Counted from the first letter of the stretch, positions 1-12,596 are shown. The stretch: 64,000 nt of DNA from Ctena decussata (GCA_963989385.1 OZ022500.1:19358460-19422459), one strand, 5' to 3'. The notes: generated from the letters alone by a model not told the origin. Numbers and translations are program-made.

Positions 1-152
1 TGACATATTCATAGTACACTTTTATCAGGTTGAATCACATTTTACATAAAGAAGGCACCTGCTAATGTTTAGGAAGAACTGTCGAATTTTCAGCATTTAA
101 TGCAAATTTTTGTCTTTGCCTCAAATCAGTTTTTATCACCACCTTAAAGGTG
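1..152. repeat. Right-end fragment of the 40839-41707 foldback family
   Basis: The sequence from the AAAGAAGGCACCTGCTAATG block to TTATCACCACCTTAA matches the right arm of the foldback at 40839-41707 (AAAGAAGGCATCTGCTAAG, then TTATCACCACCTTAA). The left part of this copy lies outside the window. Confidence 0.6.
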
Positions 153-1768
153 AACTGAACAGTCACTCTGAGCCTTTAAGAGCTCATTTTATCTAAAACA
201 TATTCACCAGATTTCTACTTCACTGTTAGTCAGATTACGAGTTACTTTTGGTATTTTAACATCTGTCAGTTTAGCTGTTATTCTTGATACTGAATATCAT
301 TTATATTGTCATTTATGTTACTGCTGAAAATTATTGTTGTCATTCCTGTTACCAAATGTCATTCCTGTTACCAGTCAACTTTTGCTCAATTTATAAATTA
401 ATCCAATATTCTGCTGTTGCATTTATTTACCAGTTTGAAAGTCGATGCCTGCAGCTACCTTTTGCAGAAAATGAAGATACTCATCCTACAATTTCTCAAA
501 ATAGTTTGATTGCATTTGTCTTAAAATGTTTTGTTTAAGTAAAATAATAAGTTATTGATTATATTATTAGTATCAAATAATTTTTCCTCTGAACAAGTTT
601 GTAAACTTAAAGGTCTAAATAGGCACTTTTTAATATGAAAGAAGAAAATAACAACGATAATTATTTCATTTAGGAAATAAGGTTTCTTGTTGTGGTAACA
701 GGAATGGCATTTTAAAACCATTGCAGCAATCAAAATAAGCCAACATGTATGTTTAAGCAAATTCTCTTGTCTAAATTAATGGTTTATTGTTGTTAAACAT
801 TCAGAGTTGAGATTAAAATAAAACAAATAAAAATCAGTTGTGTTATTTTTTGCAAAACAAAAAAGCCCATTTCCTTCATTTTTGTAGAATGGCTCATATT
901 CAGCCGGTGCCTTCTTATTATAAGAAGATAATTTCGTATTAATGCTTTGTTTTTACATGAATATAGGCTACTTTGCAACTTCCGGCGTGGAGACTGCACT
1001 TGTATCACCCAGTTTCATGAGTAATATAATGTCAGTCATAATAAAACCTAATGACCTAAATATTTCAGTATCAAAATGCCTGTCGTTTGTTGAAATTTGA
1101 TGTGAATAAGTAAAAAAAAACACAATTTATTGATATAATGCCTTTATAATAATTTTACATTTATAACCGCATTTGAATAAAATTATGTCTATGTCTATGT
1201 CTATAACCGCATTACAGAGGAAAAGGCTCGTTTATTATGTTATTTGTATAGAATCTTGAAATGACTTCTGTAAAACTTTGCTTTCATACATTTGAAAGAC
1301 AGTATAACGTGTTTCTTAATTAAATTTATCATTTTCTCATTGAGCAAACTGCAACAGAACACAAGAGACTTTCAATGAAAATGTACAGTTTCCAGTATCC
1401 ATACCCTGGTGACGTATAACCACATGCTGTCCTGCTTGAGTGACTTAGAAATTCTTTTACATTACATACAACTCTAATGCACTTGAATTTGTCTTGCCAA
1501 TGATATACAGAACCACTGCTAGATATCAACCAATAAGATACCCTGAGCTCATTTACATTATTTCTGAAATGCCCCTGGTATATCGGAACATAAGAAACAA
1601 GCATTATGCATTTCGCGACGCGCGCATGAAGGATAATAGCAGTAAATTTTTAATGCTTCCAAATCCATGCCACCACTTAAGTCCAATCCTATAACACGGC
1701 ACCACTTGAGCCCGACACTAGCATATGGCTCCCTTGTCCATGCGGAACCTATAAAGACGTTTACAATT
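153..1768. other. AT-rich stretch without recognised features
   Basis: Only short open frames without homology that I recognise. There is a small TATGTC repeat near 1185-1203. No splice-consistent exon was found. Confidence 0.5.
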
Positions 1769-1996
1769 GAGCCACGACACGACAAAACCAACAAAGTGGT
1801 TGTGCGCCCAGCGCAGACTCAGATCAGCATCGGCATCCGCCTAGTCTGCGGATCAAGCGCTTAAAGGGTAGCTAAGGGTCTAAGCTACCTTCATGCGGAC
1901 AGCGAAGACTCTGATCAGAATGGGCGGATGCCCAGGCTGATCTGAGTCTGCGCTGTGCGCACAACCACATTGTTGTTTTTCTTGTGTCGCGGCTCA
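1769..1996. repeat. Palindromic foldback element, copy 1
   Basis: Starts GAGCCACGACACGAC and ends with the complementary TGTCGCGGCTC. The arms contain TCAGCATCGGCATCCGCC on the left and the inverse, GGCGGATGCCCAGGCTGATC, on the right. It belongs to the ~235-bp family seen about 14 times in this window. Confidence 0.85.
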
Positions 1997-2427
1997 ATTA
2001 TTATGCTGTTGCCACTTGATTTTAGTGTATGATATTTTTTATAATTGAATTTTAAAAAAAAATGCGGAGAGTCAAGAAGAAACAGGATTTCGACTAATTA
2101 CAAAGACAAAAAAAGATCAATCAAAATTATACCCAGCTGTGAATCAAATCAACTGACACAAACAAATGCTTCAGTATTTACACACTATGTAACAATTTTA
2201 TATTTTTCAATTGTTAGTTTCATTACATGCTTGCCTTTTTCTGTCGATTCTTCACACTGACAATCAAACTCGGTTCTTTCCTCTAGTGTAAAACCTTCGT
2301 AAGTTGGAACCAGGTCAGATATTCTGGTATGTTTACAACATCCTAGACTGTACAGTACCTCGGAAGCATAGGCGATCGTAGAGTTCGCCATGTAATGGTC
2401 TGAAAGACAGGTAGAATTGAATATTCA

Positions 2428-2711
2428 CACAGGGTATAAACCAGTTCGCCAATTTTCGCATCCTGCAGAGACTGTCCATCATATTTGGCTTCCGCTGAGA
2501 CTGCCCGCGATCTCTTGCTTCATGCAGGGACTACCGTCCTCGAAGCCTCGGCAGGAAGCAGAATCACGCGGAATGTCTCTGCAGGAAGCCATTTATCTTG
2601 TACAGAAGTCTCACCAGGAGGCAAGAGATCGCGGACAGTCTCGGCGGAAGCCAAATATGACGGACAGTTTCAGCAGGAAACGAAAATTTGCGGGCTGGTT
2701 TATACCCTGTG
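2428..2711. repeat. CACAGGGTATAA foldback element, copy 1
   Basis: Terminal inverted repeat CACAGGGTATAAA...TTTATACCCTGTG. The arms are made of reiterated TGCAGAGACTGTCC-like words that pair across the centre. A second copy lies at 21611-21942. The open frames inside it are by-products of the palindrome. Confidence 0.75.
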
Positions 2712-2844
2712 AACATTAACAGCGATAGAAGAAACCCGGACATAACGACCTGTACGACCAATAAGGACAATGCAATGTACGATATCACACAGTCCGGGGA
2801 GACGTTCTCTTTTATTACAACTTTTCGCAGCAAAGGACTTGGGT

Positions 2845-2984
2845 CGGAGGTTGTAAAACTTGAAAATACTCTCAAACTCAAAATAAAGCACACTGATTGG
2901 CTGCTTCCGAGCATGTGCTCGGAAGCAGCCAATCAGTGTGCTTTGTTTTGAGTTTGAGAATGTACTCAAGTTTTATAACCTCCG
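2845..2984. repeat. Near-perfect 140-bp hairpin, copy 1
   Basis: The left arm, from CGGAGGTTGTAAAACTTGA, pairs with the right arm ending TCAAGTTTTATAACCTCCG. The centre is CCGAGCATGTGCTCGG. A related copy with an extra partial arm lies at 19715-19880. Confidence 0.8.
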
Positions 2985-3061
2985 GGCTTGGTGTGCTTTT
3001 TCAATACCCTTCGTGTGCGTCCGGATGGGCGTGAGTTGGCGCGTGCGCGTGCGCCTATGTA

Positions 3062-3935
3062 AAACTATTCACCTGTTGCGTTTAGCTCAGTTTCTAAGTA
3101 ACTGCAACGGCTAGAGTCTCCATACTTGCTCCATAGATACGTCTGGGGAAGATCTACTGAAATCAGCGATGAATTCCGAGCCCTGGACTAAATTTCACAG
3201 TTGATTAAACATAGAAAAAATATTCACCTGCTGTGTTTTAGCTCAGTTTCTGAGTAACTGCAAGGGTACTTGCTCCATATATACGTGGTTTGGGGGTGGG
3301 GTGGGGGGGGGGGGAGATCTACAGCAATATATATTGGGCCATGACCTATAATTGTAGGTTGAACATAGAAAAAATACCCATCTGTTGCGTTTGGCTCAGT
3401 TTCCAGGTTATCACAAGGGCTAGAGTCTTCAAATTAGCTCCATGACTAGGTCTGGGGATGATCAACTAAAAGCAGTTAATGCATATTGGGCTATTACCTA
3501 TATTTCACGGTTTATTGAACATATATAAAAATACCATATTTGTTGCGTTCAGCTCAGTATCGAAGTAACCACTAGGGCTAGAGTCTTCAAACTTGCTTTA
3601 TAGATACATCCGAGGAAGAGTAACCGCAAAAGCATTAGTCTTCAAACTTGCTCACGGGTGATTGAATATAGAACAAATATTCACCTGTTGCGTTTTGCCT
3701 AATTTCTATGAAACTGCATGGGCTAGAGTCTTCATGCTTGCTCCATAGATACGTCTGGGAAAAATATGCTGAAATCAGCTATGCATATTGGGCTATAACC
3801 TGTATTTCACGGTTGACTGAACATAGAAAAAAATATTCATCTGTTAAGCACAGTTTCAAAGTTACCGCAAGGGCTAGAGTTTTCAAATTTGCTCCATAGA
3901 TACGTCTACGGAAGAACTGCATATCGGGCAGTGAG
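3062..3935. repeat. Tandem repeat, ~150-158 bp period, about six units
   Basis: Units begin with ATTCACCTGTTGCGTTT-AGCTCAGTTTCT and contain GCTAGAGTCTTCA and CTCCATAGATACGTCTGGGG. The GCTAGAGTCT word recurs near 3111, 3420, 3578, 3723 and 3873. Units have diverged by small indels. Confidence 0.75.
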
Positions 3936-3939
3936 TTGT

Positions 3940-4560
3940 ATTTATGCTCCAGTGATTTTGCTTTATATCTCCAAGGCTATCTGATGTATTAACATGATTG
4001 CTTGGAATTATGACTCAGTATGACCAAAAGGTTAAATTCCAACTAACAGTAGGTCAAAGTGACCTATATTTCATGGTTCAGTGATTTTGCCTCATGTTTA
4101 TATATTACACTATTTCATGAATGAAACGTATACTTCGGTTAGTGGTTTGGGCTTACACTGTAAGTGATCTCATACTGGTTGTGGGTCAGTGTGATCCCTA
4201 TTTCATGGTCCAGTGATTTTGCCTCATATATCTATCACTATTTTATGTATTTGCGTCATACTGCGTTAAATGGTTTGGGCAGAAACTGTAAATGATATTA
4301 TCTTAGCTGAAGGTCAGCATGACCTATATTTCATGGTCCAGTGATCATATCTCACTAGGACTATTTAATAGATTTGCATTATACATGGGTCAATGGTTTG
4401 GGCTGACACTTTGATAGACCTCATTCTAATTGTAGGTCAGTGTGACCTATAGTTCATGATCCAGTGATTTAAGCCATTATGTCTAAAACTATTTATACTT
4501 GGTGTAAGGTACATTTAAATACAGTGATTGACTTCATGTTATTTCTAAATAACTATGGCC
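3940..4560. repeat. Tandem repeat, ~125-133 bp period, about four to five units
   Basis: Units share GTGACCTATATTTCATGGT, CCAGTGATTTTGCCTCAT and TGGTTTGGGCTGACACTGT-like blocks. It follows directly after the 150-bp tandem array but has a different unit. Confidence 0.65.
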
Positions 4561-4767
4561 TATATTTAATTGTCCATTAATATTGTCATATCTCTGGCAA
4601 TATTTAAGAGGTTTGAATTATTCTTAGGAGAAGTGTTTATTTTGACACTGCAGTTGATCTCATTTCACCCAGCCTGTATTGTCCCTATTAAACATGCGCT
4701 TATTAAAATCAAGCTCCCGCAAAGTCGGGCTTTATTGTCTTCTGACAATTCTTGTTGAATTGCATAT

Positions 4768-5002
4768 GAGCCACGACACGACAAAACCAACAATGCGGTT
4801 GTGCGCCCAGCGCAGACTCAGATCAGCCTGGGCATCCACCCAATCTGATCAGACTCGTCGCTAAGCGCTTAAAGGGTAGCTAAGGGTCTGTGCTACCTCC
4901 ATGCGGACAGCGAAGACTCTGATCAGACTGGGCGGATGCCCAGGCTGATCTGAGTCTGCGCTGGGCGCACTACCACATTGTTGGTTTTGTCACGTCGCGG
5001 CC
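4768..5002. repeat. Palindromic foldback element, copy 2
   Basis: Same ~235-bp family as copy 1, starting GAGCCACGACACGAC. The right end is degraded (GTCACGTCGCGGCC) and abuts the inverted repeat described at 5003-5110. Confidence 0.85.
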
Positions 5003-5110
5003 ATATACACCCTATGGAAACGGTGACAACGATACCTGGTGAAAACTCGGGGGAGAACTGGTATAAAGTGTAAATTCGGGTAAAGAGCCAGAGAAAATTC
5101 GGGATTTATA
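5003..5110 (+). repeat. Left member of a widely spaced inverted pair
   Basis: CATATACACCCTATGGAAAC and the following ~100 bases are the approximate reverse complement of 15400-15505. Shared words are GGTGACAA, ACCTGGTGAAAA, TCGGGGG, TTGGTAT and GTGTAAATTCGG. Confidence 0.7.
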
Positions 5111-7396
5111 CTGTTTTGAAGGTGTTTATTTTGTTTACTTTCAATTTAAAGCAAAAGCATAACTAACTCCTGCGGAATTTTAGAATTCGGGCACTTGCAG
5201 GAGCTGTAGATGTTCTTTATTCATTTGTTGATAGAAAGATTTTGTTGAAAATATCTTCTGCGTTCTTGCCACAGTGCGCCCCATTTTACAGGTAAACATT
5301 CTCAGGCGCCTTGCTGAACTAATTTTGTTAATTGTTCCACGTGTACTTAATGACTGGATCAAAATAACTCTGCGTTTTGATAGAGTTAGGGAGGCCATGT
5401 AAGCCCCTTATCATCGACAGGGAGCAAATTGTTAAAAACAAGGAGATTACCGAGTTTCACGCTCGTGTATGGTGATATGGTGAATTAACGGACAGGTGAA
5501 GTAGATCATCGGACAGCAACCAAATTTCTGCCAGTATGCAAAAGAAGTTTTACCCCGACTACTTCTGTTTTCCAGTTTGCAATGAATTCTAATCAGTAAA
5601 ATATTAATTCTCGCTACCTTTCTTTTGGCCTCCGTCATTTTTCATCGCAATCTATGCCATGAACATTGACAGAAAAGGCTCTGTGAAGTAAATGGGGACG
5701 TAGACATGCTTTTTGCAAGCATGCGTATGTCCGCTGCCAACATGAGTAGTCTTCGGGACTGAAAACACAGCTTTCTCGAATGTAAGTCTGTGACAAAATA
5801 TTGTGACAGGAAAAGAAAACCATTCCCATAGGTTTAAAATGAATAACTGAATATTCCATGTCATTTTTTGTGTGTGTTTAAAATCTTCTGTTATTAAAGA
5901 TCGTTTCCTGAAAACATCTGGGTTTTTTCTACACTTTAAAAGACTCGTACATTTTACTATAAAATAACTGGCAAATGGCGGCCTGTCCATTTACCCTTAT
6001 TTTTTGCGGGTGCTTGAAATATTCTCTGGAATTTGATCGAATATGGTAGGTACTGATTTGGATACATAGCCAAAATATAGCTGACTCGCTTCAACTGAGT
6101 CCATGCATGACCGCTAATGAAATGTGCAACCCCCCCCCCCCCCACACACACACACACACACACAAGCGCCTGCTTCAGCGGAACATTTTTTTCCAACAGC
6201 CGGGTGATTTCGCGATTCGAAAACAAAAGGAAAGTGCTTCAAATGTACATAACGGTATATTTTGAACTGCTAGCCGGTCTTTCCAGTCGCATTTTTTTTT
6301 CTACATGTATTTATTTTGCTGACTGCAGCTGAAATCACATGTGACCATATCGAGAATTTTCACGCATATATTCCATACAAGGAACAAGCCATACCCAGAT
6401 TAGTCAGTGTCTTGGAAAACACTGATCACGGTCAATACATATCGGTCTATATATTTTTCAGGGTCTAAAAACTTCCATTCAAAAGGGAGAACTGTAATAA
6501 GACCACCAAAACGCTGTTTGTACCTGCCCTCTTCACGTAATTACGACGCCAAATGAGTGAGTGAGTAGGCTCACATGTTCAACTTTCTATGGACATACGA
6601 AGATGGGACTTCGGTTTAAAACCTCATCCGAAAGACCAGGAAGGGGTGTGTGTGTGTGGGGGGGGGGGGGTTGCTGATTGGTCTAATTCGTAATGCATGT
6701 AACACAAGGCATAAGAAACAATGGACACAGATCAGACTGCGCTTTCAAAGTCATGCTGATTCTAATAAAGCAAGGAATGGGTAAGTCAAAAGTGAAAAGA
6801 GGCTGATCACTTTGCTCAGTTGTTCAGGTTGATTGGAACATCTGATGTTCGCAAAGGCAACAAGAGCCAAAGGCCCCTTTTCTCATGCGGTCTCATATTT
6901 ATACGGTACATGTAAATCCCTTTATCGTTTTGGACAAACTGAATATTTTACAGCCACTGCATTATGACACCATTTTTGTCAAGAGTTTTGCCTTATACAC
7001 AATCCAGGGTGGTATCACTTAAATTTCTAAAGCAAGGACCTTGCAAATCCATTTTAAAGACACTATGTAAACATACAAATTGGTTTTCACGGTTAAACGG
7101 TTTAACAACGCCTTTTATACAAAATGACCAGATTCTAATTCGCAGATGCTAGTTTGATTTGGAGATGTTAACTGCCTTATACCATATCAAATATTGAAAA
7201 GAAAAAGCGATCTGTTTTTTTTATCTGAATCGCTTTTTGTACATTTTGCAGATTGAGGTATAAGTCAGTTTTATTCTTCTGATATTATTTAGTGCATACT
7301 GTGGATATTAAAGGAACTCTAAATTTAAGTGGTCTGCAGATATTGCCCTGTACAGGTATTTTATTTTTGAGGACGATCCAAGCAGCTATTCGAGAA
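5111..7396. other. No gene recognised; simple repeats
   Basis: Contains a poly-C tract running into a CA microsatellite at about 6130-6164 and a poly-G run near 6658-6671. Several short open frames exist on both strands, but none has a recognisable domain. Confidence 0.5.
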
Positions 7397-7860
7397 TAAA
7401 ATGAACTCCAGACCATTGTCAAGAATCGGAAACTAAGGTGGTTTGGCCATGTCTCAAGGTCTTCTGGTTTAGCAAAGGCAATTCTACAGAGCACAGTGAA
7501 GGGAAAAAGAAGAGGTAGACAGAAGAAGAGTGTGGGAAGACAATATTAAAAAAGTGGACAGGAATGGACATTGCGAGCGCAACTAGGGCACCTGAAAACA
7601 GGATAAGGTGGAAAGGGAGCGTTTGGAAGTCATCTGTGGTGCCCCATCGACCTTGTAAGTTTATTGGATAGAATAGAATAGAATATTTTCGCGACGATGT
7701 CAAAGCAACAATGCAGTGGACAGGAATGGACTTTGCCAGGGCAACTAGGGCAGCTGAAAACAGGACAAGGCGAAAAGGGACCGTTTGGAAGTCATCTTTG
7801 GTGCCCCAACGACCTTGTAAGTTTATGGGATAGAACAGAATAGAATAATTTCGCGACGAT
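7397..7860 (+). pseudogene. Non-LTR retrotransposon reverse-transcriptase C-terminal remnant, internally duplicated
   Basis: Read on the plus strand, about 7397-7545 encodes a KLRWFGHVSRSSGLAK-type stretch followed by a basic segment. This resembles the extreme C-terminus of endonuclease/reverse-transcriptase proteins of LINE elements, where RLRWxGHVxR followed by GRRRGRQKK is typical. The frame is then broken. The following segment (GGACAGGAATGGAC... to GACCTTGTAAGTTTAT) is repeated at about 7715-7825, so the remnant carries a partial direct duplication. It is a dead fragment with no catalytic domain in the window. The long minus-strand open frame here is the antisense shadow. Confidence 0.55.
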
Positions 7861-8515
7861 GTCAAAGCAACGATGTACACCATGCGACACTACCACGTGA
7901 CACCAATACCGAACTGTCAAAACATGCGTCACATGAATCAGAAGGCAATATCAGCTCGTACACCCAAAAACAGACCCGTTCAACGCAAGCCATTATAAGA
8001 GCCAATGACGTCGGTCTCACAGTAAAACCCATTTGCCAATCCCTACAACGCCCTATTCCAGTTTTAAGCACAAGAACGGCAGAGGCGCGCACGAGGTCAA
8101 TCCCAAAAGGGCAAAACCGAGCACCCCACGACCGACGAGGATCAGGTCCGCCACCTCCGAGTCTAGGCTGAGATGCGCCAATAGCGCTTGAAGATGCATA
8201 CCTAACATGCGACGATGTCCCATCGACCTTGACATGACGTTTCAGTGATGTTGATACGACGTCGCTACGACCAACAGAAATTATTCGTCAGCTGTGCCCA
8301 AGATACAGTTGGTCTCTAAACCTCACTGCCCTTATGGCTATTAGGCTATGGGAAACCTTTACCTTTACCTACCCTAATACAAACAGATCCGAACAGCACA
8401 CGACACGACACGAGCCGCCCAATTATGTCTTAGAAGCTCACATACTCCACACCTGTCAGTATATCCGACCGGCAAGGCCCTAAAACTGGTACCCATCGTA
8501 TAGCTTGAGATGAGG
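7861..8515. other. Unclassified, possible 3' part of the retroelement above
   Basis: GC-richer than its surroundings. It ends near 8350 with GGGAAACCTTTACCTTTACC, which looks like a short tandem tail of a retroelement. No intact frame was found. Confidence 0.3.
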
Positions 8516-8665
8516 TGGGATATTGGGGATAATTATGAGATATTTTTCTAGTTTGCATCAAAACATACGTTTTACCTCTCATTTAAATCGTCTCGATAAG
8601 ACGGTTTAAATGAGGGTTCACTACATATGTTCTCATGAAAAAAGGAAAATTATCACTAATTGTCT
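8516..8665. repeat. Short element with central TTTAAACCGTCTC hairpin
   Basis: CTCATTTAAATCGTCTCGAT and the inverse ATAAGACGGTTTAAATGAG form a hairpin flanked by AT-rich arms. Related hairpins occur at about 23755-23800 and 61365-61405, where the loop side reads CATTAGAATCGCCTC. Confidence 0.55.
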
Positions 8666-9083
8666 TTGTTAAACTTCTCATCTGGAACGCTGGGATACAC
8701 GCTACACGATACAGGCTACTGAATTACTGATGACAGGCTCTCATCAGTAATATTATTCAGTATTCTAAACAGCCAAAATCTCAAAATAACTTAAAGAATT
8801 CAACAAACCGCTGCCTGTAGAATGTTTGCTACGACTTCGACTCGGCGTATGTGCAAACGCACAATTACGCACGATCAATGTCATGGCAGACAGTGTAAGG
8901 AATATGTATAGAATTTATATAAAACTGACAATTCTTAGGATTCTTATATTTCAAACTATAAAACATATCAATTCACGAATCAGGGTGTCACTTTCTTCCA
9001 GTCCGGAGTGTCTGGTTGGCCAGACCGTCTCACCATTGGGGGCTTCAGTTCTCCAGGTCGATGAATCTGAAAGGATAAAACAT

Positions 9084-9317
9084 GAGCCGCGACACGAGAA
9101 AACCAACAGCGTATTTGTGCACCCAGCCCAGATTCAGGTCAGCCTGGGCATCCGCCAATTCTGATCTGAGTCTTTCTAAACGCTTAAAGGGCAGCCAAGG
9201 GACTAAGCTACCTTCATGTGGACAGCGAAAACTCTGATCAGACTGGGCGGATGCCCAGGCAGATCTGAGTCTGCGCTGGACGCACAACCACATTGTTGGA
9301 TTTCTCGTGTTGCGGCT
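9084..9317. repeat. Palindromic foldback element, copy 3
   Basis: Starts TGAGCCGCGACACGAGAAA and ends TTTCTCGTGTTGCGGCT. Same arms and centre as the other copies. Confidence 0.85.
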
Positions 9318-9689
9318 AAAATATACTGTTTGGAGCTACACTGCCATGTTTCCGCCATTTTTAAAAAGGGGAACAACTTATGTTTCTGCAATTGTTATTT
9401 CCTGCGACGATGCTACCTTTCAAAAAAGGGGTTGACTCTTAAAAGAATTGGCTCCTAGAGCAGTAAGTTGTTTCGTTTACGTGTTGACCCCTTTTGAGAA
9501 GCGATGCGGATGGAAGGTGAGTTCCTCTGAAAGTATACCCATTCACTTTGATCATGTTAGTTAAAATACCAACAGCGACGTGATTTATCCAGTGGGTACA
9601 CCACGATGAATAGTGCCGGAGCGTTATAATGTGCATAACCCAGCGTATAGTCAAAAATTCCAATACCTAGGGGATGTGGGGGAAAGTAA

Positions 9690-9812
9690 TGAACGGATGA
9701 CTTGCGATTTTACGCCCTTTCTGGCAGTATCAGTCATATCAGGGCGATGTGCGGGTGATAATGAAAATCTGTGTGCGACGAAAACCTGTTTATGACGGAA
9801 ACGATTTCCGGC
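9690..9812 (-). repeat. 3' fragment of a tRNA-SINE (minus strand)
   Basis: GATGACTTGCGATTTTACGC, TCAGTCATATCAGGGCGATG and TGTGTGCGACGAAAACC match the 3' body of the SINEs at 12134-12316 and 12411-12596. The tRNA-like head is missing or decayed. Confidence 0.55.
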
Positions 9813-9952
9813 TGCAGCCGGAATCACCCAAACTAAACTGTTTGTTGCGGATCAGGCTGCGAGAATGCGATAGCTGATCTGAGTCTCCAGCTGTTTTTAA
9901 ATGCCCAACAGTACAGTTTCTTGTTGAGCGGTTCTAATAACGTTATACTTAC

Positions 9953-10108
9953 GTTCAGTTCAGCTGACTCAAGACAGGCTCCGAGTCGGGTTACTATATC
10001 CCCTTCGTATTCTGGTGGAGCAAATATGGAGTATGTCACTGGAACCACAGCATCACCCCTGGGATCTTCGCTGTAATACTTGTAATATCCCATACTGAAT
10101 GACCTTGT
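9953..10108 (-). CDS. Probable fourth exon of the ApeC-domain gene
   Basis: The minus strand reads TRSFSMGYYKYYSEDPRGD... for 52 codons to a good donor (AAC|GTAAGTATA at 9952). The acceptor placed here is ATTAAG|ACA at 10109-10110. An alternative at 10124-10125 would add five in-frame codons. The exon is phase 0/0, matching the phase-0 end of the exon at 28765-28979. The composition looks coding: acidic/aromatic and free of low complexity. The SMGYYKYYSED stretch could correspond to the divergent last third of an ApeC domain, but I cannot show homology by eye. It could belong to another gene in the same orientation. The 3' end of the gene beyond 9953 was not located. Confidence 0.5.
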
Positions 10109-10163
10109 CTTAATCCACAATTTCTTTCAAATCTCGACATTTGACAGAACATAATACACCACC

Positions 10164-10264
10164 TAATGGCACAACACTGAATCAGCATTAAATCAACGCT
10201 GATTCAATGTCATGACGTTGAATCAACATTGATTCGATGTTGCGTTCAATGTTGTGCGCCTGCT
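10164..10264. repeat. Mini-palindromic cassette (GATTCAA type)
   Basis: Bounded by TGGCACAACA...TGTTGTGCGCCTGCTG. The inside consists of TTGAATCAACGTTGATTCAA-type words around a CATGACG centre. Same family as 12656-12748 and 20511-20619. Confidence 0.65.
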
Positions 10265-10822
10265 GAACATATTCTACATGTGCAAAGAGAGATTCAGATG
10301 AGCTCTCGCATTTGCAGAGCCCGATCGCCCTTTGCGTTTAAATCGATTGTCAGTCGCATAATTATGATATAAGGCAGTGTCCAAACTTTGTGACTAAAAA
10401 TCCAGTTTTAACATCCGAAATCCTTGAACATGTAAGCTTAATTTGTGAATGACGCATTAAATCATTGAAATTGACATCGGTCAGTTTGATACTGTTTACA
10501 CAATATCATTATTACAAGTTCAAGTTTTAAAAGTATTTTGACACTGCTTTCCTGTTTTAGACCTCATGGAGGGTGTATGTGATATACGGGATACATAAAA
10601 GGGTTTGATTTATTTGAGTGGCTTAATACATACAAATTTACCCAGATTAGGATCTGATCGGTATCACGTAATAAGGAACCGTAGAAACATCATCGGCTCA
10701 GTCTTTTCTCAGACGATAGGTCTTTGGACCCTGAGTTGCTCATATTATGAAAGAAAAAAGTCTGATCTGAGCCTGTTCTATCACATATGCTGCCCGGTAT
10801 CTTCTTTTTTTTCGTGATACCA

Positions 10823-11005
10823 GGAGAGCCCTGGTGGCTCAGTAGCTGGCTTGTTGATCTACCTGTCCCGGGTTCGAGACCTGCTGGAGACGGGAATCTT
10901 TCCAACGGTATACGGGGTCTATTGCACACGGACTCTCGTCGTCCTGATATAAATGAAATACTGTTAAAAAGGGGCGTAAAATCTCAAGTCATCATCATCA
11001 TTAGC
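10823..11005 (+). mobile_element. tRNA-derived SINE, copy a
   Basis: Head GGAGAGCCCTGGTGGCTCAG resembles a tRNA box A region. GGGTTCGAGAC fits box B. The body has TATACGGGGTCTATTGCACA and CGTCGTCCTGATATAA, and the tail is TCATCATCATC. The same body is found in the copies at 12134, 12411, 31889 and 42114. Confidence 0.75.
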
Positions 11006-11864
11006 ATCACACCAGACATATCTCACTACATCGGTTGTCTATACACAGACAAGCGAAACAAGAGTGAAGCGGAAGCGTTCCCAAACGGGAAACAGAACTG
11101 AGGAAATTCTCATCATGGACACCGGTGTTTTCGAATTGCTGTCAAAAAAAATGAAGGCCCTAATAAAAAATCCGACTCGGACAATTTTTAGAAAAATCAT
11201 GTGGTTTTCAGCGATACAAGTTTTAAAAGTATTAGTTCAAAACTGAGATGCACGAGCCATGCCAAAAAGAGGCACCCTTAAGTCATAAAATTGGCTAAAA
11301 TATTTCCCGTTCGGGAAACAAACTGGACCGGCATGCACTGCGATATATACCGGCATGCATCTCAAAAGCACTTCCATCCTGTTTCCCGAACGGGAAATCG
11401 ACCCTACTTTCAAAGGGGCGCATCCCCAGCCAGAAGAAAGCTTACCTCGGCTGGGAATGGAACGAAGAGCGAACGCAAAACTAGTGATGATCTACAAAAT
11501 CATCTACGGACCCACTGTCATACCCCTGTCCGCATATTGCACCCATCAACTTAGCACCAGTTGCCAAACCATGCAATATATGGTTCTGTATCGGTCAGAC
11601 TGACGTCTAGCAGCATACATTATTCCCTTCTGTCAACAGACAGTGGGATCAGCTGCTGGAGTGCGTTGTGAGCGCCCCCAACGTTTGAAGTTGGGATTGG
11701 CCAAACAGAAATAACTATGTACAGACAGTTGTTTTTATCTGTCTTTATTGTTCGAGCCCCAAGATCACATTGTACATAGGCACAACAGTACGATAAAGCC
11801 TCAGGGAAGGTTTAGCACTTTATTAGAAGAGAAGTTGAGTGAATAGATAAAAAAATGTTTATAT

Positions 11865-12072
11865 GAGCCGCAACACGAGAAAACCAACAATGTGTTTTGC
11901 GCCCAGCGCAGACATAGATCAGTCTTCACTGTCCGCATGGAGGTAGCTTAAACCCTAAGCTACTCTTTGAGCACTTAACTAAGACTCTGATCAAACTGGG
12001 CGGATGTCCAGGCTGATCTGAGTCTTCGCTGGGTGCACAACCACATTGTTGGTTTTCTCGTGTCGAGGCTCA
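11865..12072. repeat. Palindromic foldback element, copy 4
   Basis: TGAGCCGCAACACGAGAAAA to TTTTCTCGTGTCGAGGCTCA. The left arm is somewhat shortened relative to the family. Confidence 0.8.
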
Positions 12073-12133
12073 TATAAAATAAGAAAAATGAATTAATTTG
12101 TCCATATGCCATAAACAGGAATGCCTAAAACAT

Positions 12134-12316
12134 AGATGGGTCGATGACTTGGGAGTTTACATCACTTTTATTAGTTTTTCAGTCATATTGGGACGATGGG
12201 TGGGTGATAATGCAAGGCTGTGTGCAATGGAATGGAACCCGTTTACGATTGAAAAGAATTGCTTACGCTCGAACGCGGGACCGTTAGAACTTAACCTACT
12301 GAGCTAACGGGACTCC
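12134..12316 (-). mobile_element. tRNA-derived SINE, copy b (minus strand)
   Basis: On the minus strand it begins GGAGTCCCGTTAGCTCAG (box A-like) and has the family's conserved body. The tail is near 12134. Confidence 0.7.
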
Positions 12317-12410
12317 AAAGCCCAGAAATGAAATGTGGCACCAATTTGTGTCAACAGTATGAATTTGAAGTAAACTGCGTACTAATGTGAGAATTTCCGT
12401 AGGCCGACAT

Positions 12411-12596
12411 GGATGGATGGGTGACTTGCGATTTTTCGTCCGGTTCAATAGGATTTCAGTCATAGGGTGATAATGAAAGGATGTGTGCAATGCAACCCCG
12501 TTTACGGTTGGAAAGATATCCGCCTCGAGCGGGACTCGAATCCGGAATAGCTAGATTTTGCAGGCAAGCGCCTACCTGAGCTACCGGGGCTCCTCT
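12411..12596 (-). mobile_element. tRNA-derived SINE, copy c, with 13-bp target duplication
   Basis: On the minus strand the head is GGAGCCCCGGTAGCTCAGG and the box B is GGATTCGAGTCCCG. A perfect duplication CGTAGGCCGACAT flanks it at 12398-12410 and 12597-12609, which fixes both ends. Confidence 0.85.

Noticed and set aside
3062..4560. Spaced direct repeats resembling a CRISPR array
   Set aside because: The units are 125-158 bp, diverged throughout, with no short constant repeat and unique spacer structure; the organism is an animal.
7419..7883. 154-residue minus-strand frame with an internal repeat
   Set aside because: It is the antisense of a duplicated reverse-transcriptase fragment; the plus strand shows the retroelement signature.
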